DNA from: Tolypothrix campylonemoides VB511288 | GTDB taxonomy: Bacteria; Cyanobacteriota; Cyanobacteriia; Cyanobacteriales; Nostocaceae | Direction: 5' to 3' | Assembly (NCBI GenBank): GCA_000828075.3 | Contig: JXCB02000048.1 | Span: forward strand, 1 to 64,000 | DNA: 64,000 bases | Part shown: positions 52,731-60,732 of the stretch, one piece after another | Layout: the number at the start of each line of letters is the position of its first letter | How positions within the stretch are numbered: the stretch's first letter is position 1 | Notes under the pieces: model-generated | Database searches by the model: none | Told to the model about the DNA's origin: nothing | Seen by the model: only the letters and a program-made list of their open reading frames with translations | Program-made: the position numbers and the translations under genes

Positions 52731-52747
52731 CTTCTAGTCATGCGAGG
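52600..52747 (+). ncRNA. Predicted omega RNA at the right end of the IS
   Basis: In IS605-like elements the TnpB guide RNA arises from the 3' end of tnpB and the right end. The hairpin at 52724-52744 would be near the scaffold's 3' border, and the guide would start just outside (near GAGGTTCAAAATTTC). This is inferred from position; no structure was calculated. Confidence 0.3.
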
Positions 52748-52776
52748 TTCAAAATTTCTTGTAACCCAGTTATAAA

Positions 52777-52887
52777 TTATGATTCTACGGTTAAGTTTGG
52801 CTGCGCTCGCGCTTCCCGAATAATCATACCTTTGAGTCGGCGACGCGCCCGTTTCCATCCCTCCTCGGGGATAATTTTGTACGGCAT
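52777..52887 (-). CDS. Possible 36-residue basic peptide
   Basis: ATG 52887 opens a frame encoding MPYKIIPEEGWKRARRRLKG and 16 more residues. Overlap with the end of the preceding gene and basic composition leave it doubtful. Confidence 0.3.
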   Translation of the reverse strand: MPYKIIPEEGWKRARRRLKGMIIREARAQPNLTVES

Positions 52888-53252
52888 TTCTTATTGTTCC
52901 TGGTAATAGTAGTTGAGGATATAGTTGATTCAAAACCTGCGCTTTTTCTCATACAACTTTTCCCCTTACTTGTTCGTGTCTTTGGGCTTTTCCTAGTGGA
53001 ATAAGTAGTGTTATATTTATGAGTCATTGAGGGCGTTCTGGTATTTGATTCGCACTTTTTATTTGTAACTGATAAGGCTTTAGCAGTAGCTTGTCCTTGA
53101 TTTTCTTGCACTATATTTTTTACTGAATAGGTTGGACTTCCTGCTAACTGCTTCTCAAATGCGATTTGTAACTCTAACAATAACGCTAGTATAAACAGTG
53201 TGGAGAAGCCATAAATGAGAACGTAGAGAATTGCGTCTAGTATTTCTTTCAT
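52824..53252 (-). CDS. Small membrane-anchored hypothetical protein
   Basis: After the start at ATG 53252 comes a hydrophobic segment (AILYVLIYGFSTLFILALLL) and a Ser/Thr/Lys/Arg-rich, probably disordered remainder. The IS200/IS605 element inserted just beyond its 3' side. Function is unknown. Confidence 0.5.
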   Translation of the reverse strand: MKEILDAILYVLIYGFSTLFILALLLELQIAFEKQLAGSPTYSVKNIVQENQGQATAKALSVTNKKCESNTRTPSMTHKYNTTYSTRKSPKTRTSKGKSCMRKSAGFESTISSTTITRNNKKCRTKLSPRRDGNGRVADSKV

Positions 53253-53436
53253 AAATTTTAATCCTTGTTTTAATACAAATATCATCTGGTATTTTTGTAG
53301 CGAAAATGAAGCTATTCACCAGTTATTTTTTCTAAGATTTAAGTGTTAGCTAATACCGTTATTTCTCTATTTTTATGATAAAATACTAATACAGCTAATA
53401 AGTCTGAAACTGAGCTATAGCTTTTAGAAAAAATAA

Positions 53437-53466
53437 AAATGGTTAAAATTTTACTCTTAACCATTT
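53437..53466 (-). terminator. Terminator downstream of the Gp157-like gene
   Basis: The perfect 10-bp stem AAATGGTTAA / TTAACCATTT is followed on the minus strand by ATTTTTATTTTTT-type sequence. Confidence 0.65.
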
Positions 53467-53532
53467 GGTGACAATTTTCATGAAATGATGGGATACACCT
53501 ATGTTTGATTCACATAGTTGGGGCGTACGCCT

Positions 53533-54135
53533 TTAGTGGTGGTTTTTATTGTTGCGGTTCTTACTACTTGATTGCACTTTAAACCGTACCTGCTTACCGA
53601 TAGTTACCTCAGCAACATTGCTGATATCTTGACCAGATTTGTAAGCTTCGAGAATTGCCTTATTATTAGCTTGGTACTTGATAGTTCTAAACTCATCTGG
53701 AAAATCTTCATCATCTACTTCTAATAGTAAGTTAGCCACTTTAGGTGGGTTATCTCTAATCTCAATCACCCTTGACTTACCGATATTTTTGTCATTGATT
53801 AATCCAATTTCGTATAAATGGATGAGGGTGCGCTTGATTTGTTCAAGTTGAGTTTTGCGGCGTGAAATTACTTGGTTGTGGAGTTCGGCTACTCGCGCTT
53901 TTCTTTCCTCCCAGGTTTCGAGGTCAAGGTTTAGCTGGTCAACAACCCAAGCGATCGCATCGATTTTAGTTTCGATACCATCTTGAATCGCCATAAGTTC
54001 TTGTACGAGTTGTTCTACCTTACCCTCTTCTCCTAACTCGCTTGCTTCTTCTATCTGCGACCAGAGTTTAGCTGCATCTAGGCTTAATTCCTTAAGGGTA
54101 AGTTGATTGATTTCGTGCATCTGTGCTTGAGTCAT
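53533..54135 (-). CDS. Siphovirus Gp157-family protein
   Basis: The 200-residue protein has the family pattern: an N-terminal helix pair, KIDAIAWVVDQL, a coiled-coil of about 50 residues, and a C-terminal strand region VIEIRDNPPKVANLLLEVDD then DFPDEF. Gp157 proteins come from phages and mobile elements, where they often accompany recombination or single-strand-binding genes. Here no such partner is adjacent. Confidence 0.8.
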   Translation of the reverse strand: MTQAQMHEINQLTLKELSLDAAKLWSQIEEASELGEEGKVEQLVQELMAIQDGIETKIDAIAWVVDQLNLDLETWEERKARVAELHNQVISRRKTQLEQIKRTLIHLYEIGLINDKNIGKSRVIEIRDNPPKVANLLLEVDDEDFPDEFRTIKYQANNKAILEAYKSGQDISNVAEVTIGKQVRFKVQSSSKNRNNKNHH

Positions 54136-54226
54136 GAAAAGTTCCTAATTAATATGAAAAGCCAGTAGTGGTTACTTGTTACTGGCTGTTGATTATCAAG
54201 AGTTGATGGTTGAAGGGAGATTGAAT

Positions 54227-54391
54227 TTAGTAACCGTATAAGTGATAGTAGTCTGACTTTTCCTGCGCCAATTCTGCTGAGTAGTCGTAGTAATCCACTT
54301 CGCTTAGGATTGTTCTGATTTGTTGAACTTTTGGTGCAGATTTTGCTGGTTTTTGATTGGTTTTTGAGTTAGAATTAGTAACACTTTTCAT
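54227..54391 (-). CDS. Small 54-residue hypothetical protein
   Basis: ATG 54389-54391 opens a frame with a Ser/Asn/Lys-rich start and a tyrosine-rich end (VDYYDYSAELAQEKSDYYHL). It follows the Gp157-like gene's promoter side and is too small for family assignment. Confidence 0.5.
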   Translation of the reverse strand: MKSVTNSNSKTNQKPAKSAPKVQQIRTILSEVDYYDYSAELAQEKSDYYHLYGY

Positions 54392-54773
54392 CTTTATACA
54401 ACTTCAATTCATGAGCGTGAAGTTGTTGCGTCAGCATCTGTTGTGATGTTGATTTTCAAAGGGAAGATTATTGTGATTTCAACTTTGAGTTTGCCGTTGC
54501 GGCAAGGTAATGGTTGAAAACAGAGAAAGCAAAGTTATGGTTGAAAAATTTGGCTGATTGATTAAATTGCCTGTAATGTCAACTTAGTACAGGATTTCAC
54601 AAGTTGGTAGCGTTATGTATGTCTTTCTGTTAGCGTAGCTCCCACCGGGTGAAGGCACGCAGCATTCGCTCCGCGTCTGTGCAGGAGATACGCTTCACAC
54701 TCCGTTACACTCAGCATGACACTTTACGCTACGGATTTATGAAATGCAGTACTTAGATCACTAGCAGTCTACT
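54392..54773. repeat. Intergenic region with palindromic repeat (54632-54740)
   Basis: From 54632 to 54740 lies GC-rich repeat sequence including GTAGCTCCCACCGGGTGAAG, shared with the insert in the PRTRC B gene. The rest is AT-rich and has no supportable gene. Confidence 0.6.
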
Positions 54774-55616
54774 TTACAAAAGTATCCTGTGCTTGCTTGA
54801 GGGCATTCCGGACTTGTTTATAGCTATAGAGTATACCTTTGCTGTTGGTTGGTTACGGTAAATATGAATCTGTTCTTGCTCAATGAGAGGAGCAGCCGAC
54901 AAATCAACATAGAGTTTTTCAGATGCAATTAGCGCATTGATATCATCAGAATTAGCTTCTTTGACTTCAGAACTTAGTTGGACAAAGGTAATTCCTGGAT
55001 TTGACGCGACAACAGTAATTAAATTTGTGGCGATTTCTTCACTAACAATATATTTTTTATCGAGATAGCCTCTTAAATACTTAATGTTGCGGTACTTGAT
55101 CCAGTCAATTTCACTACTGGAACGCAATCGATAATAAATACCTAATTTGTTCGTGTATTCTTCAGCATAGAAATTATGCCACTGACCATCTTCAGCTCTA
55201 ATGTAGCGGTCGGGATATTTAACAGCAAGTTTCCCTAACTTTTCTTCTGGTTTCCATTCTTCAAAACCGACTGAGTTATTTCGGATAATAAAAAAGTCTG
55301 GTACGTGTGCAATCGTACAGTTTTTCCCATTACTAGATTTAACTTTTAAAGTAAATTTGTATGCCTGATCCCAATATTCAAGGACATCATCCTCGTACTC
55401 GTAAAATAATTCAATTGCTGGCAGTTCTACTGTTCGTGATTCAAATTGGATAGTCCATCCCATTTTTTGACTGGAATAGAAACCAGCAACATTTCTGAAG
55501 CTGCTACGTACTCTTCTTACTGGGTCTCGTGAACGAATTTCGTTAGTTAGTTTTCGAGAGAGTTCGGAGAAGTTAAGACGTTTGTATAAGTCTTCTAACT
55601 GCACACTGGTAAGCAT
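54774..55616 (-). CDS. Orphan TnsA-like endonuclease domain (remnant of a TnsAB gene)
   Basis: The 280 residues align over most of their length with the N-terminal domain of the TnsAB fusion at 2208-4757 (for example KMGWTIQFES, HVPDFFIIRNN, FEEWKPEEKL, INALIASEKLYVDL). The catalytic E, D and E/K positions are retained. The TnsB part is missing: the sequence departs after HIYRNQPTAKVYS and stops 17 residues later. It is a relic of a second Tn7-like element or a stand-alone nuclease. A GGGAGGG ribosome-binding site precedes the start. Confidence 0.82.
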   Translation of the reverse strand: MLTSVQLEDLYKRLNFSELSRKLTNEIRSRDPVRRVRSSFRNVAGFYSSQKMGWTIQFESRTVELPAIELFYEYEDDVLEYWDQAYKFTLKVKSSNGKNCTIAHVPDFFIIRNNSVGFEEWKPEEKLGKLAVKYPDRYIRAEDGQWHNFYAEEYTNKLGIYYRLRSSSEIDWIKYRNIKYLRGYLDKKYIVSEEIATNLITVVASNPGITFVQLSSEVKEANSDDINALIASEKLYVDLSAAPLIEQEQIHIYRNQPTAKVYSIAINKSGMPSSKHRILL

Positions 55617-55762
55617 GTAGACCCTCCCTAATTCTTAAACAGGGGTCTTGGAGTATGTTTGGCTCAGTTTAGGAACTTCAATTTTCTGTAAAAGCTTTCA
55701 CTTGCTGATTTGTCGTCAAAATTTATGTCGGGTGAGGTTTGAGCGTCGCCGCTCTCCCCTCC

Positions 55763-55797
55763 CCTAAGAACCGTGCATGAGACTTTCGCGCTCACAG
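55763..55797 (-). ncRNA. Group II intron domain V
   Basis: The minus strand reads GTGAGCGCGAAAGTCTCATG and then CACGGTTC, matching the conserved catalytic hairpin with its AAAG and closing GGTTC. Confidence 0.7.
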
Positions 55798-55925
55798 CCC
55801 AATGTTGGCTAGTAAGGGTGAAAATAGAGTAGGGACGGAGCGCACCTTCAAACCTCACGACTTGCGTGTTTCTCTATCCCTCTCTCCAAACGAAGCGTGA
55901 CAGTTTCCCGTCACTTCGCTTTCCA

Positions 55926-57608
55926 TCATTGCAACCGACTGTGGTCACCAAATGAGGACGTTTGAGCATGGCAGCGTCTACAGAGTAGTTGCAAGTTCTC
56001 TTTAGCATCAGTACCGCCAATTCGGCGTGCTTTAATATGGTGCAAATCGAGGTCATCGGTACAGCCGCAAATAGCACACTTAGCTCCGCGTTCTGCCTTA
56101 ATCTCTTCCTTCAATTCTCGCCATTCATCATTCAGAGCATTACCAAGCCAGACTTTATCAGGTATTGGTATTTCGGGAATAGTTAACGTTGTGGACTCCT
56201 CACCTTTTAAATAAGGATTTGGTAGACAGCGTGACCGATACTTTGTAATCGGTTGATCGCTCATACGGTATAGGTACAAATAGTCTTCCCCATTCCGTAT
56301 TCCCCAGTTATCTCTTTGTCCCGTCTTATGAAATTGACGCATTTTATACATCTTCATAATCCGGCGGGGTGGTAGGCGGTGTCGTTTCTGTAACCAAAGA
56401 AACAGACGTTCATTGACCCAGAAATCTAAATCCTTAGCCGTTTTCTTGGCATTACTGTGACAGTAATAACCAATCCAACCTCTTAGTACTGCGTTTAAAG
56501 CAGTGAATTTGAGTAAAGGGGAATCTTTGAACCATCTCCGCTCTGTCATCTCCTTAATTTTGGCTTTTAGGCGTTTCTTGGCATCCTCTGTTGGTGTTAC
56601 CAATAACTTTGGTTTATCATGACCGCTGACGTAGCGTCGGACGTGGAAACCAAGAAAATCAAATCCATTGTTAACGTGTGTTACTCGTGTTTTCTCCGTG
56701 TTGAGTTCCAGTTTTAATTCTTCTTTTAGGAAGGTCTGAAACTCTTCACGTAAACGCAATGCTTCCACTTTACCGCCATTGGTTAACAACAGCCAATCAT
56801 CGGCATAGCGGATTAATGCACAGTTTCCCAATCGTTGTGTTCGTCGTTTCTCTTTTTGTTTGCGGTCTAGGCTGCCATATTTATTCCACCAATACATATC
56901 CAATTGGTGTAAATATATGTTCGCCAATAATGGTGAGCAAATTGCTCCTTGTGGCGTACCAATATCTGTACGTTGAAACAATGCTCCTTGCATTATTCCC
57001 GCTTTTAAGAAACGTTCAATTAGCTTAAGGAGACGTTGGTCTGCGACTCTTTTCGCCACAAGTTTTAGTAAAATCTCGTGGTGAATATTGTCAAATGCTC
57101 CCTTAATGTCTCCCTCAATCACCCAGAAGTATTTGTTACGTTTATTGATGTAGCTATCCAATAGGGCAATACAGTCCTGTGTTCTGCGTCCCGGTCTAAA
57201 ACCGTTAGAGCAGTTAAGAAACTCACTTTCCCATATTGGTTCTAACACCATCTTTAGTAACATTTGCACTACTCGGTCTTTGAGGGTTGCAATACCCAAT
57301 GGACGACGCTTACCCGACGCTTTAGGAATATAAACACGGCGTACTGGTTTTGGTCGAAACTGTTTAGAACGCAGTTCGGCTTGTAACTCACTTACAAATT
57401 CAGTTAGTGCTGTTTCGCTGGCGAGTTCCTTTTTGGTTACGCCATCAATTCCCGCAGTTTTAGCCCCTTTATTTGAGAGGACAGATTTTAAGGCTGCGTG
57501 TATCCAATCTTTCCGGCAAATTAGCCGATATAAATGGTCAAACTGATGTTGGGGATTATGCTCTGCCTTTATGGCTAGACTACGTTGGGTTTTGATAATA
57601 TCGGACAT
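55926..57608 (-). CDS. ltrA: Group II intron reverse transcriptase/maturase with HNH endonuclease
   Basis: The 560-residue protein has RT motifs NGFRPGRRTQD, EGDIKGAFDNI, GTPQGAICSPLLANI and the catalytic YADD, then a maturase (X) domain and a C-terminal HNH endonuclease (CAICGCTDDLDLHHIKARR ... LCRRCH). All key parts look intact, so this copy could be active. Confidence 0.93.
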   Translation of the reverse strand: MSDIIKTQRSLAIKAEHNPQHQFDHLYRLICRKDWIHAALKSVLSNKGAKTAGIDGVTKKELASETALTEFVSELQAELRSKQFRPKPVRRVYIPKASGKRRPLGIATLKDRVVQMLLKMVLEPIWESEFLNCSNGFRPGRRTQDCIALLDSYINKRNKYFWVIEGDIKGAFDNIHHEILLKLVAKRVADQRLLKLIERFLKAGIMQGALFQRTDIGTPQGAICSPLLANIYLHQLDMYWWNKYGSLDRKQKEKRRTQRLGNCALIRYADDWLLLTNGGKVEALRLREEFQTFLKEELKLELNTEKTRVTHVNNGFDFLGFHVRRYVSGHDKPKLLVTPTEDAKKRLKAKIKEMTERRWFKDSPLLKFTALNAVLRGWIGYYCHSNAKKTAKDLDFWVNERLFLWLQKRHRLPPRRIMKMYKMRQFHKTGQRDNWGIRNGEDYLYLYRMSDQPITKYRSRCLPNPYLKGEESTTLTIPEIPIPDKVWLGNALNDEWRELKEEIKAERGAKCAICGCTDDLDLHHIKARRIGGTDAKENLQLLCRRCHAQTSSFGDHSRLQ

Positions 57609-58212
57609 ACATCGCGCGTCCTCTCTACTTCCCTTGACGTTTTCCTACAATGACTGCCGTCCTTCGCCATGTACCAGAACTTTTCTGGCTCGGACTACTA
57701 CGACGGCTCTGCCACTAGATGGTTACATCAACCGCAGTTAGTCCAGTCTCAATGAGACCAACCATCTAGCTTCCTACGTTCACATAGTGGTATGTATTTT
57801 ATTTGACCTTAGGTTCCTTCTTTACGCCCATAGGACACAGACCCAGTGTCCCCGATACCAGCCGATAATTTATACCCCTATAATTAGAGCGGTTCAGTCC
57901 GAGTAGAAAGACCTTTTCATCAGCCGCATCAAAAGCTGATTTTCCTGATATCTCGTACCATCTCTGTCGTTTAGCAGTACGTCCAAGGTGTGGGCGCTTC
58001 AAACAAAGGTTTCTTCCGTAACCATAGTCAAATTCAGGCTCGAAGCCTTGTGCTGTAACAGAGTGCCAGCATGTTGCCCCTTGTTCGTCGGGCTTCAAAC
58101 GGGTTCTTACTCATTATCCCCCGCTTACCGACTCAGCCTTGGTGCTCTGGGGTGAGCAACCATCTTACTAGTCTACTAAATCACCTCCTATTTTCTAATG
58201 ACCGTAAGCAAT

Positions 58213-58556
58213 ACCACTAAGTGCTTCGTAGCACACTCACTCCTCCCTGTGGTGTGCCTTGTTCCGTTGGATGAAGATTTCCTTGGAACACAAAACCTGC
58301 TTTTAACCATTCTTTGATTAGTTCTCGGTTCGGAAAATTACCAATCATGGACAGAATGGATTCATGGGCAATGTTGTCAAAAAAGCCTTTGATATCAGCT
58401 TCTAGAACCCATTTATGCCATCTTGAAAGCAAGTTGAAACTTTGTTCTATTGCATCTTGACAGCTTCTTCCCGGTCGGAAGCCGTAACTGTTTTCTTCAA
58501 ATACGGTTTCCCATTCAGGTTCCAGAGCGTTCTTTACTAGAGTTCCGTCTTTGTTA
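58213..58556 (-). pseudogene. Fragment of a second group II intron reverse transcriptase
   Basis: The minus frame encodes EENSYGFRPGRSCQDAIEQS, then VLEADIKGFFDNIAHE and EQGTPQGGV, the middle RT motifs of a different intron protein, and is cut at TPQGGV by the intron at 55727-58236. Both ends of the gene are missing. Confidence 0.85.
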
Positions 58557-58991
58557 CCTCAGACCTACTAAGAGTAATCGACCTCTCTTAGACTCTGTAG
58601 GGCTTACCCTGTTGTATCGTTTAGTTTTTATCCTCTTTTAGGTGCTATCTATTCTGCGATGGAGCTAAGTTCACACGGTTTATAGAAAACTGAACTATAA
58701 ACCCCGTCCATTCACCTTTTGGTCAGAGCCTGTCAGCCCAATTTGGCTCTTTTTCGTATAACGCAGTTTAAACGATAGTTCACTTACGTTCACCATTAGA
58801 GGATACCCCTTCGCTCCTTTAACCGCTTTAGGGCTACCAGTTTTGGTTTCTTTCGTGGTCTGCACTCCGCCTCGTTCATTACTTACTTGAGGCGTGACCG
58901 GACTCTTATGAGTCTTTTACGTAGGGGTAGCGGGTGTGAATCCGCTAGGAAAGTAGGCTTCCCGTCCTAAACGACCTTTTTCAGGTCGCGC
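58213..58991 (-). mobile_element. Remnant of a second group II intron (5' part)
   Basis: The minus strand begins GCGCGACCTGAAAAAGGTCG (58991), which resembles a group II intron 5' end with its first stem, and leads to the RT fragment. Its 3' half with domain V is not found in the window. Confidence 0.55.
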
Positions 58992-59010
58992 CAGTTAGCA
59001 ACGAATCGCA

Positions 59011-59235
59011 CTATCCTTCCATGTACTCAGAATTAGTAGAGAGGTCTCCAGGACCAGAGCCTGCACCGATATAGGCTTGGGCTGTTTCTAGGAACGATTG
59101 AGCTGGTTCCATGTTCGCGGATGGTAATCTTTGCCGCTTGCTTTTGAGAAACTCTGCAAAGTCCAGAACCTCCTGTTGCTCGGCAGGAGACAGTGTCTGG
59201 AGTGTTTCAATAACTTGCTGTTGAATGGGTTGCAT
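59011..59235 (-). CDS. DUF2281/VapB-like antitoxin
   Basis: The 74-residue protein has the segment LSPAEQQEVLDFAEFLKSKR common to small DUF2281 antitoxins. A toxin gene would be expected downstream. GTG 59015, overlapping the stop, opens MRFVAN before the intron remnant begins, so the partner may have been destroyed by it. Confidence 0.68.
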   Translation of the reverse strand: MQPIQQQVIETLQTLSPAEQQEVLDFAEFLKSKRQRLPSANMEPAQSFLETAQAYIGAGSGPGDLSTNSEYMEG

Positions 59236-59458
59236 AGGGAAAATCTTCGTCTTTGGGTGCTGGGATAACTCCTTTGGCGCTTGGCAGATTTTTCATATGC
59301 CTACGGCACGCCTGACGGCTATCGTTGTGAACCAACCGTCGCAAATTGTGTTGATATGTAACAAGTTTGAAAAATATGGACACAATTAATACTCAGTAAA
59401 TTACTATATTCTGCCAAACCTTTTATAATCAGCTTGTCGATATCAACAATGATATCAA

Positions 59459-59608
59459 ATGCCAGACCAAAAGTCTCCACCAAGCGAAATGATTCGTGTG
59501 CCCGTTCCACTCATTGGGGTGGTTCGGCGATTATCAAAACTACACAGACAGGGTCATACAATTGCCTTGCTGCAAGCCTTAGAGGAACTAATATCAAATT
59601 TTGATATC
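59459..59608 (+). pseudogene. First part of a gene split by the Tn554-like element
   Basis: ATG 59459 starts a plus-strand frame (MPDQKSPPSEMIRVPVPLIG, then ELISNFDI) interrupted after GATATC at 59603-59608. The rest resumes in the same frame at 63521. The joined product of about 180 residues has a coiled-coil middle and a helix resembling a DNA-binding part (ESLAQRLGVTVQGL). Its function is not recognised. Confidence 0.78.
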
Positions 59609-59675
59609 AATGCTTTATGTCGTTTAAAACGACTACAACGTATAATATTTAAGGATTTTACGTTGTTTATATTTT

Positions 59676-60581
59676 CTACAACGTTTCAAGTGGATACTGG
59701 ACTAACATCTCTGAAAAAGGTATCCACTTTTCATCGTTAGTGTAGGTCATGATGCCGTCTTTGGTAGTTTGACTAGCTTGAATCAATTTTTTTTGCAACG
59801 CTTGTGGATACCATTCGGTAAACAAGTCTAACTCCGATTTAATTTGAATTTTACCGTTGGGTTTCCAGCATTGTTCAATAGCTGTTTTTAGCCAACCTCC
59901 TGGTTTATCAACACCACCATTGGAGATCGCTTCTTTTAACGCTTCTATTGCGGATAAAACAATTTCTTCTGAAGCGGCTTTAATTGCTTTAATTAAAGTT
60001 GAATTAAGTTGAATACCTAAAGACTCAAGTTGTTGTTTAACTTGCTCACTAATATTGGAACTTCCTGCTCTTTTCTTTTCTAATGATGTTACTTTAGGAT
60101 TCTCTATTGGTACTACAGTAGATTCTTGTACCTGCTGACGACATTCCTCCAATTGTTGTTTTAACTCTGCATTCTCAGTCTTCAGCCTTTGTGCTAAATC
60201 ATCAGCACCTTGTAGATGATAAACCCTACCAGCTAACCCTTCATTAATTCTGCGTAGCCCATCTATTTCTGCTCGTAACTTCTTGTTCTCTTCCCTGACA
60301 GTGGAAATCATTACTGATTTAGAATTATCTGATGCTATTGGAGGTTGTTTAGATTTAGGTTTTTGCTTTTGCTGGTCACGCAGAGTTTCAATTCTATTTC
60401 TCAAATCTTCTTGTTTATACAAGTAAGCAGTCGAGACATTAGCAGATTGAGCTACGGATTTAAAACTAATTATTTGCCCTTGTTTTATCATCCTCTCAAG
60501 TGCTTTTTCTACTCGTTCTGCTGATTTTTTAGCCTTCTGTGCTGCGCTAGAGCGTAATGCTTCAATCTTTCTGTTTGTCAT
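59676..60581 (-). CDS. tnpC: Tn554 TnpC-like transposition accessory protein
   Basis: Start ATG 60581 follows an AGGTGG ribosome-binding site. The N-terminus has a helix-turn-helix (ISFKSVAQSANVSTAYLY, DUF6262-like) and then a coiled coil. TnpC influences the orientation and frequency of Tn554 integration. The C-terminal domain (GWLKTAIEQCWKPNGKI) is conserved in cyanobacterial versions as far as I can judge. Confidence 0.78.
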   Translation of the reverse strand: MTNRKIEALRSSAAQKAKKSAERVEKALERMIKQGQIISFKSVAQSANVSTAYLYKQEDLRNRIETLRDQQKQKPKSKQPPIASDNSKSVMISTVREENKKLRAEIDGLRRINEGLAGRVYHLQGADDLAQRLKTENAELKQQLEECRQQVQESTVVPIENPKVTSLEKKRAGSSNISEQVKQQLESLGIQLNSTLIKAIKAASEEIVLSAIEALKEAISNGGVDKPGGWLKTAIEQCWKPNGKIQIKSELDLFTEWYPQALQKKLIQASQTTKDGIMTYTNDEKWIPFSEMLVQYPLETL

Positions 60582-60732
60582 TATCCACCTCAAAAACTTT
60601 AATTAGCTTTATAGAATTAACTCCTTTCTAATCTGGGTTTTTGAATATGTAAATACTCAAACTTATGTACAAAACAGTAAGCAACTGATTATTTTCTTAG
60701 TATTGGCTCTATACCAGAGTAAGAAAACTCGA

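Larger units (their letters stand above)
51005..52744 (+). mobile_element. IS200/IS605-family insertion sequence
   Basis: The element holds a tnpA (Y1 transposase) and an overlapping tnpB. Imperfect palindromes of the same core, TGACTTCTAGTCATG, lie at both ends (51005-51025 and 52724-52744), as expected for the subterminal hairpins of this family. The exact ends are a few bases outside: TTGAT at 50984-50988 on the left and TTCAA at 52748-52752 on the right are candidate target and cleavage sequences. Confidence 0.75.
55727..58236 (-). mobile_element. Group II intron with intron-encoded protein
   Basis: On the minus strand the intron begins GTGTGCTACGAAGCAC (58236) and ends in CACCCGAC (55727), about 2510 nt. 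It contains a domain V-like hairpin near its 3' end and a reverse transcriptase ORF. The 5' flank is the RT gene of another intron, cut after TPQGGV. The 3' flank encodes the unrelated end of some protein (DDKSASESFYRKLKF). The two flanks do not form one gene, so a deletion or rearrangement followed insertion. Confidence 0.78.

Noticed and set aside
52697-52933. 78-codon minus-strand frame at the right end of the IS
   Set aside because: It crosses the IS end hairpin and overlaps two better candidates in other frames.
57799-58098. 99-codon frame upstream of the intron RT
   Set aside because: It lies in the structured 5' RNA part of the group II intron and has no protein family features.
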